A stretch of 64,000 nt of DNA from Artemisia argyi. Lineage: Eukaryota; Streptophyta; Magnoliopsida; Asterales; Asteraceae. Each line of letters starts with the position of its first letter. The stretch's first letter is position 1. Location: positions 116,197,361 to 116,261,360 of the forward strand of contig CM060703.1 in the NCBI GenBank assembly GCA_030686995.1. The letters run 5' to 3'. A program made the translations under genes and the position numbers. Under the pieces are notes generated by a model. That model had not been told where the DNA came from. It worked only from the letters and a program-made list of their open reading frames with translations, and made no database searches. This document shows, in pieces, positions 34,901 through 46,432 of this stretch.

Positions 34901-35378
34901 CATTCATACCCAGCATAAGTAATGAATTTACAGAATGTGTCGAACACATTGTGGTTGAATGACCTACGATGTGGTCGAAAAGGTGTCAAACAGCTTATCA
35001 AACAAATCGGAGGCGGAGATCAAAATCTGAAGGTGAAACTTAAATGTGTAAGGTATCCAGGTAGCCTTCCGAGGTATTCCAAACTTACTTGGTTACTAAG
35101 CTTAAGTTGCAAAACTTCTAACTTCTGAAACAAGGGTCCTTATAAGGCTTATCTAAGAGCAAGGCACGATCAGAGTGATACGGAAACAAATGATACTTAC
35201 ATAAATGTCTTAGTCTACCCATTCCTTACTGGTAATAACTTAGGTTCCTATGGGGAATCCTAATGTAAAGTTTCAAAGGTTGTCTTATGAGCGCCTACAG
35301 TGGAAACTTAGGGGTCCAAACTTCACAGGTCAAGGGTAAATGTATTACGAATCGCAGCCTGGGCTCTGATACCATAAT
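31939..35378 (-). other. Internal region of element B with fossil pol
   Basis: The complement of the PPT AGAGGGGAAGAA is at 31941-31952. The complement of 33930-34040 reads as a relic of the RT motif IDYREL...TTISNHYLFPRI, with an in-frame TGA that element C shares. The PBS TGGTATCAGAGCCC (minus) is at 35361-35374. No usable ORF remains. Confidence 0.75.
35361..35374 (-). other. Primer-binding site of element B (tRNA-Met)
   Basis: TGGTATCAGAGCCC in element sense, four bases from the LTR; the standard plant initiator-tRNA-Met PBS. Confidence 0.9.
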
Positions 35379-38300
35379 TGTAACACCCCAACCCGATAAG
35401 GGTAGAAATATTACATTACAGTGACATATCAGAACAAACACAAGCATATGATTCATACATACAACGAAATTCAGGGTTACAAATGAAAATCTGAAACTAC
35501 AAGGTTACAAAGAAAATAAATACTATGTCTAATAAAGTGAAACTTCATCTAATCGTCTCTAGTCCAAAGCATAGTCTTCTAAGTCCAGTCACACTCTCTT
35601 CCCATAACCCAGCTTCCTACTAAAACCTGCCGCAGGAAAAGGAAATGCGGCTGAGCTTAAAAAGCCCAGTGAACAGATACATATACAAAGCAATGATAAT
35701 GAAACAGAACTGAAATATAGTGCATTGGGGAAATAGAATAAGGAATAGATAACAGAGTAATAGAATAGAAAGAAGAAAGGATAGTCATCTACCACGAGCC
35801 CAGAAACATATCATATCATATAAGCCGTCAATACCATAATTCTTCATAATCATATAGAGGGGAGTCCTCTCAGATAATCAGATAATATGAGGGGTGTCCT
35901 CATTCTTCAAATGGGTGGAGTAGCGAACTCCCAGAAATTTGTGAAAGGCATGTATAGCACACAGTACCAGTCACCAGACATATATCATAATCATAATCAT
36001 AGTTAAATCCACTAAACAGAACAGATCTAGGATGCATCCATACGCCCCCGCAGAAATCATAGTGGCCATAACAAATCATATCATAAAGCGCGCATATCAT
36101 ATATCAGAAAGGGGACGGTGTAGCCAAATCACTAGGGCCACACACTAGTCATGCCAGTGGTGCATCACAGACACGCCTATGGTACCTCCATAGGTAGGGA
36201 AACAGAAATGGCTCGGGTATCAAACTAAGAGTCAGGTCTCATATCATACAAAAGGTCATATAGCAAAGGTGTATCTCAGAATCATATCAAAGGTTCATAA
36301 TAGCAGTTCATAACAAAGGGTTCATATCAGAAATAGTATTCAAGGTCCAATCGGAGTTTATCAGGTCAAGGTTCATATTCAACAAATTAATTCATGGTTC
36401 AGTTCAAAAGTCCGTTTCAAAGTTTCTATTAAAAGTCCAATTTAAATAATCTTTTAAAACAGTTTTCATAAAAATGGTCTTTCAAAATATAGTGTTCATG
36501 AAAGTTAAATAACCTTTCTTTTAAAAAGAAATTTAGCATCATTTATAAACATCTTTTCAAATCGGTTCTTCTCAAAACATTTCCATGGCATAATTAAAAG
36601 GTTTTCATAGCATGGTTTCATAACGGAGGTCATATCAAGTGGGATCAACAGAGAAAGTTCAAGTAAAGGGGATCATAGCAATGGCATCAATTCGGGAATT
36701 AACGGATCAGAATATGAAAGAGATCATGAGAAACCTTTTGAGAAAGGTCAGAATATCTGTACCTTAAACCGCAAGTGCACACATGACAGAAACATAAAGG
36801 TCGAAAACAAAACTCCTTCTTCAGCAAATCTACACGAATTAATGGTCGGCTTGTTATTAATAACTTATTCAATTCAGATTCTCATTTTAGTCGGCTTTCC
36901 AGTTTTAGGAACTTTCCATTTAAAGTGACTTTCCACTTTTAGCAGGTTTCCATAAATAGTAAGTTTCCACTTTTAGAAAGTTTCCATAATTAGAAAGTTG
37001 AATCATTATTAATGGAATCAAAGTATCTTTTGACATATTTGCACATTTGGTCCTTAGGGTTTCATAACTTTACATATTTAACCCTTTAATTTACAATTTC
37101 AACTTTTAATTATCAATAATTACATATTATGCCCTTAAGTTATCAAAATGACACATAACCCCCTGAATATATTAAATTACTCAAAACAGCCCCAAGTTTC
37201 CAGAAATTACATGTTTAGTCCCTCTCTTTTAATTATTTCCAAAACAAACCCTAATTAGGTTTAAAATACATTTTAATCCTTTAAAATATAAAAATTACAC
37301 ATGGTACCCTTAGGTTACATTTTATTCGAAAAGTACATGATCCAAATTAAGTTTCAAAAATAACCCTTAAGTTTTAAAAGTTACAAAACTCACCCAAAAC
37401 TTTTTAACCAAATCGCATACACATAAAATCATAAGATTAAAACCCTAATCATAACTAATCCATTTTCAATCATTAAGAAATCATTAAACATCATTAAAGA
37501 TCACAAATACAAGCCCTAGCCATAAACCCTAATCCCACGATTTCAATTTTTTTCTTTTTCTTTTAATTTTGCCGATTTAAACATATGATCCAAAATAATT
37601 GTTTTAGGCCTTAACAATTCGAAGTAACATTTTCCCCAGGTTATTATGATTATATAGAGTCTAAATAAAATATATTTCAAGCCTCAAAATTCGGATTCAA
37701 TTATTTAGATTTTATACACGTTTTTAGGGTTTGATTCACCAAAATGATATCGAGCATGCATGGATCGAATGGAACATTTTATTTGGTGTTCATAAGGTAT
37801 AAGGGACCTGAGAAAAATACCAAACCAAGCTTTGAACGTGTGGAGAGGGCTGCACGATTTTATGTATACGCGTATGATCAAAAACGAACCAAAATCCAAT
37901 ACGACTCCAAAAGCTTCTCCACGACCTTTCCATCATTTTTCCCAGAGTATACATGTTATAAGGAGTATGAGAAAAATTATAGATGAATTTTAGAGAGGTC
38001 GAACAAATCATAAACGAATTTACCTTGTTATTAGGCACGACAAAAAGGAAACCAAAACCACAATCGATCCAAGCTTCAACAATTCAAAAGGGAATTTTTC
38101 TAGGGCTTCTTGGATGTTGTTTGATCACAGAAAAATGCCTTGGAAGGATGGGGTGGTCGAATGGAGGCCAAGGGAATTTCTTGTATGTTTTATTTTGGAT
38201 CGGCACAATTAGGGTTAGGGAGAAAAATGATATGGAGATCTTTTAAATGGGGTATTGCCGTGTGAATGGGGAGAGGAATGACCAGGAATTTCGAAATTTA

Positions 38301-38585
38301 GGTTGGAGGATATCTTGGAATAATTATCTTCCATATTTATCATGATTTAAACCATTTAAATAAATATTAAACCTACTTATTATTAATTCGGTCCATAGAG
38401 GGGTATTTTGGTAATTTTGTAACTTTATAAATGTTAGATGAAGTTGTTAAAATTACCTTGGATCATAAATTGTGCATTGTTAGGAGTTTGGGATTTATTT
38501 GGAGATTTTATAAGCTTTTAATTAAATTTTAAACATGTAGGGGCATTTTGGTCTTTTCACATGCTTTTAGATTTTAGGTGTTACA
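35379..38585 (-). mobile_element. 5' LTR of element B (right copy)
   Basis: Same length as the left copy (3,207 bp), offset by 6,647 bp, with no difference noticed by eye. Confidence 0.92.
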
Positions 38586-38590
38586 ATTAT

Positions 38591-38934
38591 GGTGGGAAAT
38601 CGGTAAAGAAGGAAGTTCCACCACATTCCGGCATTTAACGTACCTTCATTTTACATCCCATTCCCCATCGTCTTGTTCACCTTCTTGCCTTCGTTTTGCT
38701 TACTTTTCATCGAAGATACTATGATTGCTGATAAAGAAACACTGTAGAACTAAACTAAAGATCTTACATAAAATGGTGTTTGGGCAAGAACACTAGCATC
38801 ATAATAGCCATGAAAAGATTCCTTTTTGCTAAATAAGTGGGGGACAAACAGCCATGAAAATGGTGTTCAGAAAACTTAATTAATACATATGATAATTTCA
38901 GATTCTCCATTTCTAATCTTAGTTTTCCGAAGTG
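38591..38934. other. Continuation of fragment F and host junction
   Basis: The sequence after the second ATTAT should be continuous with 28726. No recognisable domain. It passes into the heat-shock-gene duplication near 38935. Confidence 0.4.
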
Positions 38935-39475
38935 GTAGATAGAGAAGGGGGGCCGCCCCTCTCTACACAGGGTATTTAGATGCTTGCATCCACGACACTG
39001 GTTCAACATTTAAGGTAATCAAAGTATGTAGGACAATAACACGTAACAGGCACACAAGTATGTTAAGCTAATTAACTGATAACCAAAAATTCATAAATAA
39101 CACATGCAATCAGTCATAAATTTAGCTTAGATTTGATTTTGGACAGTTAACTAAATGCTCTTTTATGTTATAGTCTCTGTTTTTAATACAAGTACCATCA
39201 TAACAACAAACTATACTTCAAAATGTTTCTCTAAACGTCATGAACACACAATACAATCACACAATATGTATCAAAGATCGCAGTGATGACTAGAGCTTAA
39301 TAGAAACATGAATGTTACGAACTTTCGAAGGTTTAGGGTTTAGATCTTTCGGCAAAATAACAGTCAAAAGTCCGTTTTCGACCTGAGCTTTTATCTGATC
39401 AACTTTCACATCCTCTGGTAACTCAATTTGCCTAGTAAAACCATCGAGTCCTCCTTCGGTTACCCTCTCAGCAAC
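38935..39475 (-). repeat. Duplicate of the heat-shock gene 3' region (copy 1)
   Basis: Nearly the same as 41647-42189: a G/C-rich GAAGGGGGG...CCCCTC block, downstream sequence and the 3' half of exon 2. The two copies differ at scattered positions and small indels. Confidence 0.8.
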
Positions 39476-41242
39476 AGAATACTGATCCCTTGCAAAGTGA
39501 GAAAAATTACAGTATGTACAAAGCCATTCATAGTGTGACACGTGTCCCCCACTCTAAATTATACATAAAATCCGCCTAGGGGTAATTTGGTCTTTTGACC
39601 CGTTTTTTCTTTTCCACCTCAATTTTCAAACGCATATATCTCTTAAACGACAAACTTTTAGAAAAAACCGATTTCACCATAATTTTTAAAATTTGATTCT
39701 CTTTAATTTGGTATAAATCTTTTAAATTTTTTCGAAACATTTTTTTTATATATTCATTCGGTCATGATTTTCTTGATGTTTTTGCTATTTTCGACCCTAT
39801 TTTTTACCTTAAAAATTGCCGAATCATAATATACTTAAAACACGAAAGTTGTAGATTTTGCTTCACTTTTTACCCAGAAATTTCAATCACTCAAATCCGA
39901 TATGATATGAGTGAGATATCGCACATTAAAGATGACGTTTTAGTCATATTTGTTGCACACAACGTGTTTGATGAAATGTTTAGCTTAGATTTTTGTCTTA
40001 AAATCGAGTTAAATGCACTTATTTTTGTCCCACAACGCATTATTAATAATTTTATTAATGTAAAATTCAAAAAGTGATGTTTTTAATCATTATATTTTTA
40101 AAATATACATTTAGTTCATCAGTTAGATTATTAGGTTCATCAGTTAGGTTATGTTTTGTTCATCAGTTAAGTTACAGGTTATAGGTTCATCAGTTAGACA
40201 TTTTGTTCATCAGTTACTTTCGTTCATCAATTTTTTCAGATTCATCCATTTCAGGATCATCAAATAATCAAATGTTTGGGTTCATCAGTTATTGACTAAT
40301 TATAGGTTAATCAGTTAGGTTCATGTATTTTTTGGTTCATTAATTATAGGTTCATCAGTTAGTTTATCAGTTATTGACTAACTGATGAACCTATAATTAT
40401 AGGTTCATCAGTTAGGTTCCTTAATTTTAGGTTCATCAGTTTGTTTATCAGTTATTGACTAATTGATGAACTTATAATTATTTGTCATGTGCTATGTGTT
40501 TAGGTTCATCAATTAGTCAAAATGTTACCATAAAAACTGATGAACCAAAGTAACCTAACTGATGAACCTAATAACCTAACTGATTAACCTAATAACCTAA
40601 CTGATGAACTAAATGTATATTTTAAAAATATAATGAGACATTAATAAAATGATTAATAATGCATTGAGAAACAAAAATTAGTGCACTTAGCTCAATTTTA
40701 ACACAAAATATATAAGCTAGACATTTCATCAAATACATTCTGTGCAACAAATATGAGTTAAACACCATCTTTAACGTGTGTTATCTTACTCATATGAGAT
40801 CGGATTTGAGTGATTCGAAAACCTGTGTAAAGAGTGAACAAAAATCTATAACTTTCATGTTTTAAGTTTTTAACGATTCGACATTTATGAGGGTAAAAAA
40901 TCGGGCTGAAAATGACAAAAAAATCAAGAAAATCAAGAACCACTTTATATGTAAAAAAAATTTCGAAATATTTAACAAGATTTATACCAAATTAAAGAGG
41001 ATTAAATTTTAAAAATTATGCTGAAATCAGTTTTTCGTAAAAGTTTGTCGTTTGAAAGATATTTGTGTTTGAAGTTTTAGGGTGGAATAAAGAAACGGGT
41101 TAAAATGACCAAAATGCCCCCTAACCTAATTTAAAAAGAAAAAAGGGAAGGAGTGTGTGGTGGACACTTGTCACATGGTGAGTGGCTTTCTAGCCTTTGT
41201 AGACTTTGTATTTTTAATCCCCTTTGTAGGGGATCGCACCTC
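39476..41242. mobile_element. Mutator-like foldback element, 1.77 kb, non-autonomous
   Basis: It has long imperfect terminal inverted repeats: the left arm GATCCCTTGCAAAG...TGTGACACGTGTCC pairs with the right arm GATCCCCTACAAAG...TGTGACAAGTGTCC in reverse, continuing for several hundred bases. Near-perfect 9-bp target copies CTCAGCAAC (39467-39475) and CTCAACAAC (41243-41251) flank it, as for MULEs. There is no transposase. The centre is an array of GTTCATCAGTTAG words. Confidence 0.75.
40117..40620. repeat. Inverted array of GTTCATCAGTTAG words in the MULE centre
   Basis: About twenty full or partial copies of GGTTCATCAGTTA occur, mostly direct in the left part and inverted (TAACTGATGAACC) in the right part. 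A near-perfect palindrome AACTGATGAACC...GGTTCATCAGTT lies near 40380-40415. Confidence 0.75.
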
Positions 41243-41567
41243 CTCAACAACATGCCAAACGGTCTCCTTGCATTTTCTTTCGTTATCTCTTTTCCACTTT
41301 CGGCTTTAACAACTAATACATTCCTTTCTTCAACTTGCACCTTTATGTCATCCATGCTATATCCTGCACAGAATCGCAAACCAAAACACATTTACTTAAT
41401 GTTCCTCCTCAACAACATGCCAAACGGTCTCCTTGCCTTTTCTTTCGTTATCTCTTTTCCACTTTCGGCTTTAACAACTAATACATTCCCTTCTTCAACT
41501 TGCACCTTTATGTCATCCATGCTATATCCTGCACAGAATCGCAAACCAAAACACATTTACTTAATGT
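41240..41567 (-). repeat. 164-bp tandem duplication of exon 2 start and intron edge
   Basis: 41240-41403 and 41404-41567 are almost identical. Each holds the first part of exon 2 with its acceptor. The first shares a few bases with the MULE end, so the duplication probably followed the insertion. Confidence 0.75.
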
Positions 41568-42000
41568 TCCTAAAATTTGTTCAATACTTTTCGGGTTTGG
41601 ACTTTGGAAGTTATCAGTAATAAATAATTTGTCGAACTATCTGTTGGTAAAAATAGAGAAGGGGGGCGCCCCTCTCGACACAGGGTATTTAGATGCTTGC
41701 ATCCACGACACTTGGTCAACATTTAAGGTAATCAAAGTATGTAGGACAATAACACGTAACAGGCACACAAGTATGCTAAGCTAATTAACTGATAACCAAA
41801 AATTCATAAATAACACATGCAATCAGTCATAAATTTAGCTTAGATTTGATTTTGGACAGTTAACTAATGCTCTTTTATGTTATAGTCTCTGTTTTTAATA
41901 CAAGTACCATCATAACAACAAACTATTTTCAAAATGTTTCTCTAAACGTCAAGAACACACAATACAATCACACAATATGTATCAAAGATCGCAGTGATGA

Positions 42001-42633
42001 CTAGAGCTTGCTAGAAACATGAATGTTACGAACTTTCGAAGGTTTAGGGATTAGATCTTTCGGCAAAATAATAGTCAGAAGTCCGTTTTCGACCTGAGCT
42101 TTTATCTGATCAACTTTCACATCCTCTGGTAACTCAATTTGCCTAGTAAAACCATCGAGTCCTCCTCCGGTTACCCTCTCAGCAACATGCCAAACGGTCT
42201 CCTTATCCTTTTCTTTCATTATCTCTTTTCCACTTTCGGCTTTAACAACTAATACATTCCCTTCTTCAACTTGCACCTTTATGTCATCCTTGCTATATCC
42301 TGCACAGAATCACAAACCAAAACATATTTACTTAATGTTCCTAAAATTTGTTCAATTCTTTTCGGGTTTGGACTTTGGAAGTTATCAGTAATAAATAATT
42401 TGTCGAACTATCTGTTGAATCAACAAATTTACCTGTTATACCAATTCGGTATGTGTTTTACGTGATTTCACCTACTAGTAATCATAGTTTAGTATTTGGC
42501 ATATTATTATCAACCATATCTCCAAAAGGTTTAGGGTGTGTATAGTTGGTAAAAAAATATCCCATATTTTCAGGAAATTTTTCACGTGAAAATGAAAAAA
42601 TTGAAAATCCGTTTATTCCCACATTTTTTCAAC

Positions 42634-42671
<38 letters not shown>

Positions 42672-43484
42672 CATTTTCTAAATTTTAACTAAAAAATTAA
42701 AAAAACCCATTTTACCATTCTCACTTTTTTTCTTTCTCATTTTTTTCTCAACGAAAAACACATACACAATTCTACCCCTACTCTCTCGTGTCATCCTCCA
42801 CCGCCCATGGTCGCTGCCATCACCACCACCTTCGTAATTTGAGGTAATCTTCTTATCATTTTGAAAAAAAGAAAAATATCACTCCAACTAAACGGGTTTT
42901 CAAATTCTCAACTCTTCTGGAGAAGAAAAATCATTCCTTTAAGGAATTTAGAAACGGAAAAAAAAGAAAAAAAATTTACAACTAAACTAAACGGCACCTT
43001 TAATACTCGGAAAACCCAAGTTTTAAGTTGGAAAAATGTGTCTTGGTATCAAATTTGCACCATTTAGAATGCACTCTTAAATTTCTACTACTACTATGTA
43101 ATTATGTGATCGCGTAATTATGGTATGATGAGGAACTTGACAAATTAAAATAAATTGAATATCTACCCTACTTTGCGAACAAATTAAAATAACAAATTCT
43201 ATAGTGGTAAAACTATACTACGTACTTTGAACCATAACAACATACAAATGCTATTATACTAATGTTACTTTTTAGCAGTTTCGGACTCGAACAATCATCA
43301 ATTGTTCATGAATAGTTAGTGTAGAGTTATTTTTAGAAAAAGAAGTCATACCAGGAACATTGATTTTAATGAAGTGAGATTGTGGAGTTTCGAACCAATC
43401 CATAAGACCAGCTGTCGTTGTTCCTGTTCGATAGATTGTTGGATTCAGAAAGAAACGTCTAAATGGATCACCGAATATCGCCAT
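42001..43484 (-). CDS. HSP15.7: Small heat-shock protein, peroxisomal HSP15.7-like
   Basis: Two exons: 43352-43484 (133 nt) and 42001-42299 (299 nt), intron 42300-43351 with GT (CCTG|GTATGA) and AG (GTGCAG|GATATA). The joined frame is open, 143 residues. Residues 1-45 are a short N-terminal arm with DPFRRFF and LMDWFETPQSHFIKINVPG; the alpha-crystallin domain follows, with DDIKVQVEEGNVLVV and VENGLLTIILPKD; the end is SSKL. An HSP20 chaperone holding unfolding proteins is expected; -SKL is a PTS1 signal and matches the plant 15.7-kDa peroxisomal class (from recollection). The ATG at 43482-43484 is preferred over an upstream in-frame start because the family begins just before FGDPFRR or similar. 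A heat-shock element lies 65-90 bp upstream. This is the only intact host gene I find. Confidence 0.85.
42300..43351 (-). other. Intron of the heat-shock protein gene
   Basis: 1,052 bp, AT-rich, with a run of about 30 A near 42637-42667 on plus and a pyrimidine-rich, CCACC/CATCACC-containing stretch near 42700-42840. That stretch resembles 59640-59900 in composition, including a shared TTGAGGTAAT. A small insertion is possible, but no terminal repeats were identified. Confidence 0.6.
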
Positions 43485-43548
43485 CTCTTGCTTACAATTT
43501 GTGCTTAGTGTCAAAGTAGTGATATAATCTATTTAATGGAAAGTGAAA

Positions 43549-43575
43549 GAAGTCTCTCGAATATCTTGAAGCTTC
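43549..43575 (-). promoter_or_regulatory. Heat-shock element of the HSP gene
   Basis: On minus, GAAgcTTCaaGAT is followed after a one-base phase shift by TTCgaGAGacTTC. These are two adjacent three-unit HSEs of the nGAAnnTTCn type, each with one imperfect unit. They end 65 bp upstream of the ATG, with an AT-rich possible TATA region at 43521-43536 between. Confidence 0.65.
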
Positions 43576-43576
43576 T

Positions 43577-44277
43577 CCATTCCTTATTATCTATTTTTAT
43601 TTAAGTAGTTGGGCTCCATTTTTTATATATGTGGGTTGTTGGTTGTACTTCTCATGCATGTGTGAGTTAGCCCGAATCAGTGTTAAACCCATAAAGGCCC
43701 GATGCATCTCTTTTACAAAATATAGTAGTACTTTTTATCAAAAACATAGAAAAATGATTTTCTTTTTTCCTGCAAAACACAAAATTTTATACTTTAATTT
43801 GAAGGGTTTAGATTATTCTGTATCCGTGTATCGTTCTTAATGTCTCATTTAAGTACGTGTTTAAAATGTTCCACATTTTGTGAACTTCCAAATTGAGTTA
43901 ATATTCGCATACTATACTTTTATAACTGTAATCTTGTTGTTTTTACATTTTATATTGTTTTTTTACTAGAAACATTACATAACATTATTTGCTCACCTTG
44001 CATTATCGTTCAAAAGGCGTTTGTGTCTAACAAACGAAAGTAAAGTAACAAAAGTAAAGTCAAGTAACTACTTTAAATTATAATAGATTTATATATCTTT
44101 TTGATAAATAATAAGAAGATAATGTTTTGTGAACTTTTTCTTTTTTTTAATTGATGAATAGGAGTGTTCAATTTGAGAATCAAGCTTTCTATTGGCTAAG
44201 GCGTTTTATTATTATTATTATTTTTAAATTTAATTTCAGATTTAAGTATAAATAAATGTTATATTTTAATAGGAACG
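43577..44277. other. AT-rich intergenic region
   Basis: Upstream of the heat-shock gene. A short TTATTATTATTA microsatellite lies near 44207-44222. No gene or terminal repeat seen. Confidence 0.4.
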
Positions 44278-44499
44278 GTGCTTCCGAGATTATGGTCCTA
44301 TCATAGTTCTATTATGCTTACACAAGAAACAAGAGATTACGGTCCAATTCCGCTTAAATTGTTTACCTCTTGGAGTATGTACGAAGGATATGAGCATGTG
44401 GTTCATGAAACTTGGAATGAATATAATAATCAGGAGGAAAGGAATGCTTTTATTGTGTTTAAAAACAAAATGAAAAAACGTCAAGATGCAATTTTGTAG
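44278..44499 (+). pseudogene. LINE fragment, plus strand
   Basis: A short reading (RDYGPIPLKLFTSW, HVVHETWNEYNNQEERNAF, FKNKMKKRQDAI) matches the linker between endonuclease and reverse transcriptase of plant L1-type LINEs: DYGP-P--LF-SW followed by a TW motif. It has no catalytic motif. It ends abruptly where LINE sequence on the other strand begins. No poly-A tail was recognised. It is a truncated relic, either independent of the minus-strand LINE or an inverted piece of the same insertion (twin-priming-like). Confidence 0.55.
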
Positions 44500-46427
44500 A
44501 TAAGGCATCAAATTTTATTAAATGAAACAAGAAACAAAGATGTAGTACAGAGACACAAGAAAAAAACAACCAAAGCCCAAAAGAATTGGACTAGACTCAA
44601 ATGTACATAGAAAAGAAAACTATGACACTTGAACCTTAACAGAACAAAATGAACCAAGGACCACCATCAAACAAAAAAACTGCACCATTGACTTAACACT
44701 AGAAAACATGTATCTTCCATGTCCCATGCCTCCTAATACCAAACCAAGGCGAGCAAACATACCATTTACAAAACCACCAGAGAACTATTTTTGCCACAAC
44801 GGAAATTTACAAAACCACCAAATCTAACTTAAACTTAGTACCATACTAACCATCTTTCTGGGAGCCATCACTTTGATATCATTTGCTGCCATAGACGAAT
44901 TTTATAGCACAATTACTTGACCCATATAAATTCAAGCTGCTCAAAATTACACTGTCACAATTCATCATCGGATACACGTTAAAGGTTCATTTAACCATTT
45001 TTGCCAACACAAGCAACCATTTTTTGACCTTCTCGCTATCCACTTGAAGCTTTGGAGTTTAATGTCTTGCACTATTTTGTTTACACTTGATGCCTTAGCT
45101 ATAAAAACTACATTATTCCTTTCTATCAAAATGTGATATCCAGTAACCCAAGTTACCATTTGCCATAGCGATCTCAAGTGATTCAGAACTGCAACACCAC
45201 CATTATGAAGGAGGATTTCGTTAGTAGTGAATGCATTAACCAAACCAATTTTCCACCATCCAAATATCTTCTCCCATATATCATCCAAATATCTTCTCCA
45301 AAATATCAGATGCCATTTTGCATAGCACCAAACAATGATCGATTGTTTCCAACCCATCATTACAACAAGGACATAACACACTATCTAAATCAACGCATGT
45401 CTTATCAAGTTTACATCTAACTGGAAGTCTTCTTCTAAGTGCTCGCCAAATGAATACGTTAACTTTTTTTGGTAAACGTTTGTTCCACAGTGTCTCTTGA
45501 TCAGCTTCCTCCTCGTGTAAGAACTTGCTATCCGCTATCCTTGATAATTATTAGACTATGAATCTCCCATCATCTTCAAGATGCTACCTCCACGTATCCC
45601 TGCAATCATACGATAAAGAAAAATCACCCAATACTCTCATTAGTTCTTCCATCTTACCACAGGCTCTACCCCTAAGCTCTCTCCCCCACTCCCACTTCCG
45701 GCACCAACTCCTCTCAATCAACTCTCCTTTCTCTGCGACCTTTGCGTCCTTTTTACTATCTAAATAATATAACCTAGAAAATCTATCCCGCAACCTTAAA
45801 GCACCCCTCCATGTGTCATCCCAAAAAGATGTGTTCCACCCGTCTCCTATTTTCCTAAAAAATGAATTTTCAAAGCTAATTCTTAATTTATCTAAATCTA
45901 ACCCAACCCTTAACACATCGCCCCATACCCCACCGCCACAAATATCCTTACCCCCATTCCTGTTACCTATCCCTCCATCTGCGCCATACACACTTTTAAT
46001 CACTTTAACCCATAAAGAGTCATCTTCAATCCTAAATCTCCACCACCACATACCCATCAAAGCCAAAATTTTCACTCGTAAGGACCTAATGTTTAACCCC
46101 CCCAGCCCCATATGAAGATAAAACCGAATCCCGCTTAACCCGAGACATTTTCTAACTTTCCCTGACCCCACCCCAAAAGAAGTCACATCTTCTACACTCA
46201 AGTTTTTAAATCACACACACGGGCACACAAAACATCGAGAAATAGTACAATGGCAAGCTACCAAGAACCGATTTTACTAAGGTTAATCTTTCACCAAATG
46301 ACATCATTTTTTAGCTCTCTATTCCGAAAGCCTTTTTTTGAATTTTTTAACGGCCAGTCTCCATGCACTCTTCCTTTTCGTATTCATGCCGATAGGAAGT
46401 CCTAAGTATGTGAAAGGAAATTCTCCT
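44500..46427 (-). pseudogene. LINE (L1-type) C-terminal part
   Basis: In sense this continues the RT at 56723-57142 and then reads FPFTYLGLPIG at the junction with C, GLGGLNIRSLRVKILALMGMWWWRF near 46040-46100, then the zf-RVT-type region (KWHLIFWRRYLDDIWEKIFGWW near 45270-45330) and a 3' non-coding tail to about 44500. Frames change and stops occur, so it is a pseudogene. The protein would be the ORF2 product of a LINE. Element C is inserted in the RT at about 46428-46432. Confidence 0.8.
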
Positions 46428-46432
46428 ACACT

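Larger units (their letters stand above)
28732..38585 (-). mobile_element. Element B: LTR retrotransposon with 3.2-kb LTRs and no intact pol
   Basis: Two 3,207-bp LTRs (28732-31938, 35379-38585) enclose about 3.4 kb. A perfect 5-bp target duplication ATTAT lies at 28727-28731 and 38586-38590. The PBS is at 35361-35374 and the PPT at the opposite end, so the sense is minus. The LTRs look identical wherever compared. Size and lack of coding resemble LARDs, but the internal region holds a fossil RT (about 33930-34040), so it derives from a Ty3 element. AAATTTCGAGGACGAAATT-like sequence before the PPT suggests a Tekay/Del chromovirus ancestor (inference). Confidence 0.9.
39290..41363 (-). pseudogene. 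Truncated small heat-shock protein copy split by a MULE
   Basis: Only exon 2 is present, in two parts: 41243-41363 (acceptor side) and 39290-39466 (C-terminal side), separated by a Mutator-like element. Exon 1 and promoter are missing. The two parts total 298 nt against 299 in the intact gene, so the frame is shifted near the middle. The C-terminal part keeps the alpha-crystallin motif (VENGLLTVILPKD), but its last residues are SIKL where the intact gene has SSKL, so the canonical peroxisomal tripeptide SKL is changed to IKL. Non-functional, but a source of antisense or hairpin RNA if transcribed (speculative). Confidence 0.8.

Noticed and set aside
28732..38585. Two identical 3.2-kb blocks as a segmental duplication or assembly artefact
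   Set aside because: TG...CA ends, PBS, PPT and the ATTAT target duplication lie exactly where an LTR element requires them. A collapsed or copied assembly is still possible for the identity, but the structure is an LTR pair.
40117..40620. CRISPR-like array
   Set aside because: Words are degenerate, unevenly spaced, inverted in part and lie within a plant MULE.
42637..42667. A-run as a poly-A tail of a retroposed gene
   Set aside because: No coding sequence ends before it and no target duplication was recognised; it lies in an intron.
43485..43514. Ten extra N-terminal codons for the heat-shock protein
   Set aside because: The frame is open, but the family begins close to the FGDPFRR-type segment and the ATG at 43482-43484 fits.
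44278..44499. Independent small host gene
   Set aside because: The DYGP...LF.SW pattern is that of LINE linker sequence.
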